From: Gammaproteobacteria bacterium
GTDB lineage: Bacteria; Pseudomonadota; Gammaproteobacteria; SZUA-229
Reading direction: 5' to 3'
DNA: 8,117 bases
Assembly: GCA_026998145.1 (NCBI GenBank)
Contig: JALTRC010000525.1
Coordinates: forward strand, 1 to 8,117
How positions within the stretch are numbered: the stretch's first letter is position 1; each line of letters opens with the position of its first letter. The notes below the pieces were generated by a model, which saw only the letters and a list, made by a program, of their open reading frames with translations, was not told where the DNA came from and did not search any database. Positions 1 through 5,368 of the stretch are shown here, in pieces. A program made the position numbers and the translations under genes.

Positions 1-53
1 CAAAGATTCATCAGGCAGAAACAGGGAGTTTTAAATGTGAAATGCGCATTCAT
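1..53 (-). CDS. Possible 5' fragment of an unidentified gene downstream of ubiE
   Basis: From an ATG at 53-51 the minus strand stays open to the window edge for about 17 codons. It begins 16 bases after the ubiE stop, with a weak purine run (GGGAAG) some 12 bases upstream. In many gammaproteobacteria ubiE is followed by ubiJ and ubiB, but these first residues (MNAHFTFK) do not look like a usual UbiJ start. The open stretch is too short to show that it is a gene, and an overlapping frame starting at 49 stops after 12 codons. Low confidence. Confidence 0.2.
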   Translation of the reverse strand, partial: MNAHFTFKTPCFCLMNL

Positions 54-69
54 GAATTACCGGGCTTCC

Positions 70-816
70 CTATAACTTATAGCCTTTATGAAGCGCCACT
101 ATGCCACCGGTCATATTGTGATAGCTGACCTTTTCAAAGCCCGCCTGCTCGAACATGCCCTTAAGGGTTTGCTGATCCGGGTGCATGCGGATGGATTCCG
201 CCAGATAGCGGTAGCTGTCTTCATCATTGGCAATCAGCTTGCCCATTAGCGGCAGCAGCTTGAAAGAATAGGTGTCATAAACCGGTGCCAGCCCCGGCGC
301 CACCGGCCTGGAAAACTCCAGTACCAGCAGGCGGCCACCGGGCTTGATGACCCGATAAATAGAGGCCAGGGCTGCATCCTTGTCTGTCACATTACGCAGA
401 CCGAAGGCCATGGTTACACAGTCAAAATAATCATCGGGGAAGGGCAGGCATTCCGCATTGGCCTGCACATAGCGCACATTGCCGGCGATGCCGTGGTCAA
501 TCAGCCGTTCACGGCCACAGCCCAGCATGGAACCATTGATATCCGATAGCACCACCTCGCCGGACGGCCCTACCATTTTCGACATGCGCATGGCCAGATC
601 ACCTGTACCACCGGCCAGATCCAGCGCCTTCTGGCCGGTTTTCAGACCGGTTTGCGCCAGGGTGAAACGCTTCCATAAACGATGCACACCAAAGGACATG
701 ACATCATTCATCACATCATATTTTTCGGCGACTGAATGAAATACGCCGGCGACCCGTTTAACCTTTTCGTCAACGGCAACCTGCTCAAATCCAAAATGTG
801 TTTTTTCGTCGTTCAT
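70..816 (-). CDS. ubiE: UbiE: bifunctional demethylmenaquinone / 2-methoxy-6-polyprenyl-1,4-benzoquinol C-methyltransferase
   Basis: SAM-dependent C-methyltransferase that acts on the benzoquinol ring in ubiquinone synthesis and on demethylmenaquinone in menaquinone synthesis. It acts at the cytoplasmic side of the inner membrane. The 248 residues are close to the E. coli length of about 251. Visible family blocks are the N-terminal segment YDVMNDVMSFGVHRLWKR (33-50), SAM motif I LDLAGGTGD (65-73), the acidic residue after the second strand (SDIN, 91-94), QANAE with LPFP (119-127), FGLRNVTD (138-145), KPGGRLLVLEF (158-168), and the C-terminal DSYRYLAESIRMHPDQ (200-215). The ATG start puts the conserved block at the expected distance. 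It lies 13 bases downstream of the DUF971 gene and is probably cotranscribed with it. No UbiJ or UbiB is visible because the window ends. Confidence 0.97.
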   Translation of the reverse strand: MNDEKTHFGFEQVAVDEKVKRVAGVFHSVAEKYDVMNDVMSFGVHRLWKRFTLAQTGLKTGQKALDLAGGTGDLAMRMSKMVGPSGEVVLSDINGSMLGCGRERLIDHGIAGNVRYVQANAECLPFPDDYFDCVTMAFGLRNVTDKDAALASIYRVIKPGGRLLVLEFSRPVAPGLAPVYDTYSFKLLPLMGKLIANDEDSYRYLAESIRMHPDQQTLKGMFEQAGFEKVSYHNMTGGIVALHKGYKL

Positions 817-829
817 GCTGTTGTCTTTT

Positions 830-1198
830 TTAATCGGCCAGTTCTTTATGCTTGTGGCCGGCTTCCTTCATACGGCGCAGATAATCCTGCCATTTGGCAT
901 CATAGTCTTCGCCCAGTTTATACAAATAATCCCAGGAATACAGACCGGAATCATGGCGGTCATCAAATACCAGCTTAACCGCATACATGCCCACCGGCTC
1001 GATGGCGGTAATATTCACACCTTCCTTACCCACCTGCAATGTCTCCTGACCGGGGCCGTGACCGGTAACCTCCGCAGACGGGGAATAGACCCGCAAAAAC
1101 TCACAGGTGTATTCAAATTTCTTACCATTATCAAACTCAATTTCCAGCAGACGGGATTTCTGATGCAAATTAATACTGGTTGGTTTTCTTTCTGACAT
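830..1198 (-). CDS. DUF971 protein (gamma-butyrobetaine hydroxylase-like N-terminal domain), function unknown
   Basis: This is a 122-residue single-domain protein of the DUF971/GBBH-like N family (Pfam PF06155). The same fold occurs at the N terminus of gamma-butyrobetaine hydroxylases and fused to some Mrp/ApbC-type proteins. The stand-alone form has no settled function, and no catalytic domain is present here. The family signature is visible as FDDRHDSGLYSWDYLY (78-93), with a basic C-terminal tail (HKHKEL). I chose the ATG at 1198 because it has GGAG eight bases upstream and gives the usual stand-alone length. An upstream in-frame ATG at 1270 would add 24 low-complexity residues and lacks support. 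In Pseudomonas a DUF971 gene also follows hslU, so the association is old. Here a 453-base repeat-rich gap separates it from hslU, and ubiE follows 13 bases later. Confidence 0.88.
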   Translation of the reverse strand: MSERKPTSINLHQKSRLLEIEFDNGKKFEYTCEFLRVYSPSAEVTGHGPGQETLQVGKEGVNITAIEPVGMYAVKLVFDDRHDSGLYSWDYLYKLGEDYDAKWQDYLRRMKEAGHKHKELAD

Positions 1199-1264
1199 GC
1201 GTCTATCTCCGATTATAAGGAGCAGGTTTTTGGGGGGATGATTTCTGCTACTACTTAAGGTTTT

Positions 1265-1290
1265 CTGCAAAGCGGCAGGCCGTTTTGCAG
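1265..1290. other. Strong hairpin upstream of the DUF971 gene
   Basis: The two arms, 1265-1275 and 1280-1290, can form an 11-bp stem (CTGCAAAGCGG with CCGTTTTGCAG, including one G-T wobble) around a four-base loop. Neither strand has a T-run directly after it, so it is not a standard intrinsic terminator. It could be a leader structure or a processing site for the DUF971 transcript. This is inference only. Confidence 0.4.
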
Positions 1291-1360
1291 GCGTGTATTC
1301 TACATGAGATGGGGGGTGGGGAATAGTGATTGCTGGCTAACAAAAGCTTTTGGCATCAGG

Positions 1361-1463
1361 GGAAAGGGCTTCTGCTTTTACTCCCCTCTTTAACAAAGAG
1401 GGGCTGGGGGAGATTTGATGCTTTATACCTAATCCCCCTCAATCCCCCTTTTTCAAAGGGGGA
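1361..1463. repeat. Palindromic intergenic repeat, copy 1 (MITE/BIME-like)
   Basis: Direct repeat of 1538-1640 at an offset of exactly 177 bases, with five mismatches in 103 positions (1366, 1405, 1416, 1417, 1427) and no indels. Each copy carries two hairpins. Hairpin A has arms at 1383-1391 and 1395-1403 (9 bp, loop AAC). Hairpin B has arms at 1444-1451 and 1455-1462 (8 bp, loop TTC). The inner GGGGG (1406-1410) and CCCCC (1434-1438) are also complementary, so the whole unit is an imperfect palindrome. It has no coding capacity. It resembles the CCCCCTTT...AAAGGGGG repeats I recall from many bacterial genomes. Confidence 0.9.
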
Positions 1464-1537
1464 GGCTTATCTGGAATAGCAGAAAGATTGTTTAATCTTA
1501 AAACTTATCTGTTTATTTAATGGGCATTGGCCTCAGT

Positions 1538-1640
1538 GGAAAAGGCTTCTGCTTTTACTCCCCTCTTTAACAAAGAGGGGCCGGGGGAGATTGAATGCTT
1601 TATGCCTAATCCCCCTCAATCCCCCTTTTTCAAAGGGGGA
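1538..1640. repeat. Palindromic intergenic repeat, copy 2
   Basis: Second copy of the element at 1361-1463, in the same orientation. Hairpin A has arms at 1560-1568 and 1572-1580; hairpin B has arms at 1621-1628 and 1632-1639. Similarity fades just outside the stated limits: CAG at 1534-1536 still matches, and a difference appears at 1641. It lies directly behind hslU, so its stable hairpins would be in the 3' end of that mRNA. They could stabilise the transcript or slow RNA polymerase, but the T-run expected of an intrinsic terminator is absent. Confidence 0.9.
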
Positions 1641-1651
1641 AGGTCGATGCA

Positions 1652-2977
1652 TTACAGGATATATCGACTCAGGTCTTCATCCTGCACCAGATCGGCCAGA
1701 TACTTATCCACATAGGCAGCATCAATTTCCAGATGGCTGCCGGCCCTGTCAGAAGCCTCAAAGGAAATAGACTCCAGCAAGCGCTCCAGCACCGTATGCA
1801 AACGGCGGGCACCAATATTCTCGGTGCGCTCATTGACCTCATGGGCCACCTGGGCAATCCGCTCTACACCTTCATCGGAAAACACCAACTCCACATCTTC
1901 TGTGCTCATCAGGGCGCTGTACTGGGTGGTTAAAGAGGCATCCGGTTCGGTGAGGATACGCATAAAGTCCTGGGTGCTGAGGGCTTCCAGCTCCACCCGA
2001 ATGGGCAGACGACCCTGTAGCTCAGGAATCAGATCCGATGGTTTAGCTAGATGGAATGCGCCCGAGGCAATAAACAGCATATGGTCGGTTTTGACCATGC
2101 CGTATTTGGTGCTCACGGTGCAGCCTTCCACCAGGGGCAGCAAATCCCGTTGCACCCCCTCCCGGGACACATCGGTGCCGGAGGTTTCCCCCCGTTTGCA
2201 GACCTTGTCGATTTCATCGATAAACACTATGCCGTTCTGCTCTGCATTTTGCAGGGCGCGGATTTTCAGGTCGTCATCATTAACCAGACGCGCCGCTTCT
2301 TCTTCAATCAGCACCTTGCGGGCATCGGCAATGCGCATTTTGCGCGCCTTGGTTTTATTGCTGCCCAGATTCTGGAACATACCCTGTAGCTGGGAGGTCA
2401 TTTCCTCCATGCCCGGCGGCGCCATGATTTCCACCCCCACTGGCGCCACCGCCACTTCGATTTCAATTTCCTTGTCATCCAGATCACCGGCGCGCAGCTT
2501 GTCGCGGAATTTATCCCGGGTGCTGCTGGGCTCAGGTTCAGGCTCCCCGAATGCATTGCGGGGCGGGGGCAGCAGGGCATCTAAAATACGTTCTTCCGCT
2601 GCGCCTTCGGCCCGGTAGCGCACCTTGTCCATTTCAATCTCGCGAGTCATTTTAACCGACATTTCCACCAGATCGCGCACGATGCTGTCCACTTCCCGGC
2701 CAACATAGCCCACTTCGGTAAACTTGGTAGCCTCCACCTTGATAAAGGGCGCATTGGCCAGTTTGGCCAGACGGCGAGCAATTTCCGTTTTACCCACGCC
2801 GGTGGGGCCTATCATCAGGATATTTTTCGGGGTGATTTCATTACGCAGGTTTTCATCCACCTGCTGACGACGCCAGCGATTGCGCAGGGCAATGGCCACA
2901 GCTCGCTTGGCTGACTGCTGACCAACAATATGCTTGTCCAGCTCATGGACAATTTCTCGGGGTGTCATTTCAGACAT
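1652..2977 (-). CDS. hslU: HslU: AAA+ ATPase (unfoldase) subunit of the HslVU protease
   Basis: Hexameric cytoplasmic unfoldase that threads damaged or regulatory proteins into the HslV peptidase. The 441 residues compare with 443 in E. coli. In order: N-terminal TPREIVHELDKHIVGQ (5-20), Walker A GPTGVGKT (57-64), pore loop GYVG (90-93), the inserted I domain (about 110-240, rich in charged and Pro residues at 137-150), Walker B VFIDEIDK (251-258), sensor-1 region LFIASGAFH (301-309), the arginine-finger stretch ELQGRLPIRVEL (319-330), and sensor-2 GARRLH (389-394). The C-terminal EDLSRYIL tail, which docks into HslV, is intact. The ATG at 2977 has a weak AGGT upstream and lies 13 bases after the hslV stop. 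All key residues are present, so it should be functional. Confidence 0.98.
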   Translation of the reverse strand: MSEMTPREIVHELDKHIVGQQSAKRAVAIALRNRWRRQQVDENLRNEITPKNILMIGPTGVGKTEIARRLAKLANAPFIKVEATKFTEVGYVGREVDSIVRDLVEMSVKMTREIEMDKVRYRAEGAAEERILDALLPPPRNAFGEPEPEPSSTRDKFRDKLRAGDLDDKEIEIEVAVAPVGVEIMAPPGMEEMTSQLQGMFQNLGSNKTKARKMRIADARKVLIEEEAARLVNDDDLKIRALQNAEQNGIVFIDEIDKVCKRGETSGTDVSREGVQRDLLPLVEGCTVSTKYGMVKTDHMLFIASGAFHLAKPSDLIPELQGRLPIRVELEALSTQDFMRILTEPDASLTTQYSALMSTEDVELVFSDEGVERIAQVAHEVNERTENIGARRLHTVLERLLESISFEASDRAGSHLEIDAAYVDKYLADLVQDEDLSRYIL

Positions 2978-2990
2978 AGTATTACCTAAA

Positions 2991-3533
2991 TTAGTATTTG
3001 ATTTCTTCGAGGGTCAGGTTCTGATTGGTGTAGATGCAGATTTCACCGGCGATATTCAGGCTTTTTTCCACCACTTCACGGGCAGACAGCTCGGTGTTAT
3101 CAAACAGGGCGCGGGCGGCGGCCTGGGCATAGGAACCACCGGAGCCAATGGCCAGCAGGTCATCTTTGGTATCGATGACATCACCGGTGCCAGAAATAAT
3201 AAGTGATGCTTCTTCATTGGCCACAATCATCATGGCTTCCAGCTTGCGCAGCATACGGTCGGTACGCCAGTCCTTGGCCATTTCCACCGCCGAGCGCACC
3301 AGCTGACCATTATGCTTTTCCAGCTGACCTTCAAAACGCTCAAACAGGGTAAAGGCATCGGCCGTGGCACCGGCAAAGCCCACCAGCACCTTGTTATGAA
3401 ACAAGCGGCGCACCTTCACCGCATTGGGCTTCATCACCGTATTGCCCAGGCTCACCTGGCCATCACCGCCAATCACCACCGCATTGTCGCGGCGCACCGA
3501 TAAAATTGTGGTTCCGTGCAGAGTTGTTTGCAC
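2991..3533 (-). CDS. hslV: HslV: proteasome-like threonine peptidase subunit of the HslVU protease
   Basis: Peptidase subunit that forms the double hexameric ring capped by HslU. The 180-residue precursor starts with GTG at 3533, preceded by GGAG six bases upstream. The catalytic residue is Thr8, exposed by removal of a seven-residue propeptide (MQTTLHG). The mature protein then begins TTILSVRRD, matching E. coli TTIVSVRR. Lys35 and Lys40 correspond to the conserved active-site lysines 28 and 33 of the mature enzyme. Other family blocks are GDGQVSLGNTVMK (23-35), GFAGATADAFTLFERFE (52-68), AKDWRTDRMLRKLEA (86-100), IGSGGSYAQAAARAL (129-143) and the C-terminal ICIYTN (165-170). E. coli HslV has only Met before Thr1; a short propeptide occurs in other proteobacteria. 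A heat-shock-type promoter lies upstream. Confidence 0.98.
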   Translation of the reverse strand: MQTTLHGTTILSVRRDNAVVIGGDGQVSLGNTVMKPNAVKVRRLFHNKVLVGFAGATADAFTLFERFEGQLEKHNGQLVRSAVEMAKDWRTDRMLRKLEAMMIVANEEASLIISGTGDVIDTKDDLLAIGSGGSYAQAAARALFDNTELSAREVVEKSLNIAGEICIYTNQNLTLEEIKY

Positions 3534-3581
3534 CTGTATCTCCAGCTGGATTAAAACGGGTATTTTACAATAAGACGGTGT

Positions 3582-3609
3582 AGATGGTGGTTAATCTGTG
3601 AATTTCAAG
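3582..3609 (-). promoter_or_regulatory. Predicted sigma-32 (RpoH) heat-shock promoter of hslVU
   Basis: On the minus strand, CTTGAAA (3609-3603) is a full match to the sigma-32 -35 consensus. After a 13-base spacer, CACCATCT (3589-3582) matches the -10 consensus CCCCATNT at all but one specified position. Transcription would start near 3575, leaving a leader of about 40 bases before the GTG. E. coli hslVU is a classic heat-shock operon, so the biology fits. This is a prediction from consensus matching. Confidence 0.78.
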
Positions 3610-3624
3610 GGGGGTTTGAAAAGC

Positions 3625-3653
3625 TTTGACGCGAAGGCGCGAAGAACGCGAAG
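3625..3653 (-). repeat. Octamer-based intergenic repeat, left arm of an inverted pair
   Basis: Read on the minus strand this arm is CTTCGCGT, T, CTTCGCGC, CTTCGCGT, then CAAA. Its first 20 plus-strand bases (3625-3644) are the exact reverse complement of 3744-3763. The arm lies immediately upstream of the predicted hslV promoter. Confidence 0.8.
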
Positions 3654-3726
3654 CTATGTATGGTTTAATGCCTTCGTACTAAAGTGGTTTTAACTGTTTC
3701 AGCACATTCATAAAAAACACAAATCT

Positions 3727-3763
3727 CTTTGCGCCCTTCGCGCCTTCGCGCCTTCGCGTCAAA
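3727..3763 (+). repeat. Octamer-based intergenic repeat, right arm of an inverted pair
   Basis: It consists of CTTTGCGC and a single C, then the octamers CTTCGCGC (3736-3743), CTTCGCGC (3744-3751) and CTTCGCGT (3752-3759), ending CAAA. It is preceded by AAATCT. With 3625-3653 it bounds a 139-base segment as terminal inverted repeats. The same plan, in the form CTCTGYGY, recurs at 6231-6264. It starts 8 bases after the xerC stop, and the arms could fold into a long-range stem in read-through RNA. Confidence 0.82.
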
Positions 3764-3771
3764 AAAATCTC

Positions 3772-4665
3772 TCAAGACTTCTTCTTAGCCCGCGGATGCG
3801 CCGCATCATACACCTGTGCCAGATGCTGAAAGTCCAGGTGGGTATAGATTTGCGTGGTGGATAGGTTCTCATGCCCCAGTAATTCCTGCACCGCACGCAG
3901 GTCGTGGGAGGATTCCAGAATATGGGAGGCAAAGGAGTGGCGCATTAAATGGGGATAAATCCGCTGGGGCATACCCTTGGCGGCGGCCCATTTTTTCAGC
4001 CGCTGGGCGATGGCCGTTTTACTGATGCGACTACCCCGCTTGCTGACAAACAGCGCCGGTTCATCTTCCTTAGCCAGCTGCCCCCGTAGCTTTATCCAGC
4101 GCTGCACCGCTGCATGGGCTTTTTCACCGATGGGCAGCCGCCTGTCCTTATTGCCCTTGCCGGTCAGTTTCAATTCTGTCTGACCACGGGACAACTGCTC
4201 AAGATCCAGCGACACCAGCTCGGCCAGCCGCAGGCCACAGCCATAGAACAGCTCCATTATGGCCATATCCCGCACCGCCAGCGGATCGTTTTCATCCAGA
4301 CTCAGCAAATGATCCAGCTCATCCGGGCTGAGCACTTCCGGCAATTTGCGGGGGGATTTAGGCGCACTGATACCGCTTAAGGGGTTTTGTTTGATGTGTT
4401 TATGGCGCAGCAAATAGTGAAACAGGCTGCGCAATGAAGATAAAAACCGTTGAATGCTTCTGCCGGATAATCCCTGCCGGTGCACCTGGGCAACCAGCTG
4501 CCGCAGCAGCAGGCTGTCTACCTGCTGCCAGTTGTCTATATGCTGTTGCTGGCAGAAGTCGGTGAACTTCTGAATATCCCGCCGATAGGCCTGCAGAGTA
4601 TGGGGGGAGTAGCGTTTTTCCGCTTGCAGATACTGATAAAAATCCTTGAGCCGGGCGTCAAACAT
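3772..4665 (-). CDS. xerC: XerC: tyrosine site-specific recombinase (chromosome dimer resolution)
   Basis: XerC works with XerD at the dif site to resolve chromosome dimers at division, under FtsK control. With the ATG at 4665 the protein is 297 residues (E. coli 298). The N-terminal SAM-like core-binding domain spans about 1-95 (SPHTLQAYRRDIQKF). The catalytic domain has the full set: Arg146 (CGLRLAELVSLD), Lys170 (TGKGNKDRRLP), His239 and Arg242 (HLMRHSFASH), His265 (LLGHENLSTTQ) and the nucleophile Tyr274 (IYTH). The end, DFQHLAQVYDAAHPRAKKKS, is the XerC-specific tail. The chosen start overlaps the DUF484 stop by 8 bases (ATGTTTGA). An in-frame ATG at 4674 or GTG at 4704 is possible, but none has a clear ribosome-binding site, so translation is probably coupled. 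Confidence 0.96.
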   Translation of the reverse strand: MFDARLKDFYQYLQAEKRYSPHTLQAYRRDIQKFTDFCQQQHIDNWQQVDSLLLRQLVAQVHRQGLSGRSIQRFLSSLRSLFHYLLRHKHIKQNPLSGISAPKSPRKLPEVLSPDELDHLLSLDENDPLAVRDMAIMELFYGCGLRLAELVSLDLEQLSRGQTELKLTGKGNKDRRLPIGEKAHAAVQRWIKLRGQLAKEDEPALFVSKRGSRISKTAIAQRLKKWAAAKGMPQRIYPHLMRHSFASHILESSHDLRAVQELLGHENLSTTQIYTHLDFQHLAQVYDAAHPRAKKKS

Positions 4666-5368
4666 CGGCCACATACTGGCGCATGGCAGCACTGACCAGC
4701 TCACCCAGCTGGGTCAGATAGTCGGTGCCCATGCCCGGGTGATAATGCTGCTCATCGCGGCTACCCACCGCCAGCAGGCCAAAGGTATCAGCCATACTTA
4801 AGGGCAATACCGCCGCCGAGGCCACTTGCGGGGCTTCTTCCCCAAACAGAATATCCAGCGGCTCCCCCTGCAGGCGACCACATTGGATGGCCCTGTTTTC
4901 AATCACCTTTGCCAGCACCTGTGAACCAAAGGCCTGCTTTGAAATATAACGCTGGGACTGTTGCTCCAGACGATCCGCATCCTCACTGAACAGCCAGATA
5001 CTGACAAAATCCACCTGCAACTTGTGGCGCAGTTCCTCGAGAACTGTAGCAATCACATCATCCATGCTGTCCACCATAAACAGATTAACCGCCAGCCGTT
5101 GCAGGCTCATATTCAGGCGCTGGTTATCATGTACCGCTTCCACCATTTCCTGGAGCTTGTCTTCAAAATATTTGTTCTTTTCCCGCAGGGCGAACACCTG
5201 GCGCTCGATCAGGGAAACCGCGCTACCGGCTACATGGGGGATGTGCAGATCATTTAACATGGCCGCATTGTTATTAAAGAACTCGGGGTGCTGCAATAAA
5301 TAATCCGCAACCTGTTGTTCATCCAGTTCCTGCATATTGGCTTTAGCTCGTAGTTGGGTTGTTGTCAC
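4658..5368 (-). CDS. DUF484 family protein (GAF-like), function unknown
   Basis: This 236-residue protein belongs to the DUF484 family (Pfam PF04340), conserved between dapF and xerC in Pseudomonas-type genomes but of undefined function. The N-terminal block EQQVADYLLQHPEFF (17-31) is the family signature. It is followed by a charged helical stretch, likely coiled coil (about 52-95), and then a GAF-like region (about 100-235) with VDFVSIWLFSEDADRLE and a C-terminal FGLLAVGSRDEQHYHPGMGTDYLTQLGELVSAAM. No catalytic motif is visible. I used the GTG at 5368, which overlaps the dapF TGA as GTGA and has AAGGGA about ten bases upstream. An ATG at 5335 would drop 11 residues and keep the signature. 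Its location suggests cotranscription, not a lysine-pathway role. Confidence 0.9.
   Translation of the reverse strand: MTTTQLRAKANMQELDEQQVADYLLQHPEFFNNNAAMLNDLHIPHVAGSAVSLIERQVFALREKNKYFEDKLQEMVEAVHDNQRLNMSLQRLAVNLFMVDSMDDVIATVLEELRHKLQVDFVSIWLFSEDADRLEQQSQRYISKQAFGSQVLAKVIENRAIQCGRLQGEPLDILFGEEAPQVASAAVLPLSMADTFGLLAVGSRDEQHYHPGMGTDYLTQLGELVSAAMRQYVADV

Larger units (their letters stand above)
1199..1651. other. 453-base intergenic gap between hslU and the DUF971 gene, mostly repeats
   Basis: I see no credible gene here. From left to right it holds the Shine-Dalgarno region of the DUF971 gene (1199-1220), an 11-bp hairpin (1265-1290), the first copy of a palindromic element (1361-1463), an AT-rich spacer (1464-1537), and the second copy (1538-1640), which ends 11 bases from the hslU stop. 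Any promoter for DUF971-ubiE must lie in here or upstream of hslU. I found no convincing -35/-10 pair. Confidence 0.8.
3534..3771. other. Intergenic region between xerC and hslV
   Basis: This gap holds the hslV leader and its sigma-32-like promoter (3534-3609), a left octamer-repeat arm (3625-3653), an AT-rich middle, and a right octamer-repeat arm (3727-3763) that ends 8 bases short of the xerC stop. There is no coding sequence. A small possible stem (3552-3556 with 3563-3567) lies in the hslV leader. Confidence 0.75.

Noticed and set aside
1212..1217. Perfect TATAAT on the minus strand just upstream of the DUF971 gene
   Set aside because: A start point about 7 bases downstream would fall after the GGAG ribosome-binding site and leave a leader of only a few bases. 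There is also no -35 box at the right distance (the region is a C-run). Probably chance.
1199..1270. Longer DUF971 gene starting at 1270
   Set aside because: The extra 24 residues run through the 5' leader, have no ribosome-binding site and exceed the family's usual length. The ATG at 1198 has GGAG at good spacing.
1621..1640. Intrinsic terminator for hslU
   Set aside because: The 8-bp stem is strong, but on the hslU strand it is followed by ATTG and not a T-run. It is better described as part of the repeat. Some effect on the transcript remains possible.
1527..1715. Plus-strand open frame crossing the second palindromic repeat
   Set aside because: It runs through repeat DNA into the antisense of the hslU end. 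Hairpin sequences explain its odd composition.
1824..2618. 264-codon open frame on the plus strand
   Set aside because: It is antisense to hslU, with a biased Ser/Arg-rich product and no recognisable domain. It is a by-product of hslU codon usage.
3727..3763. CRISPR-like array
   Set aside because: The octamer units are contiguous with no unique spacers, and no cas genes are present.
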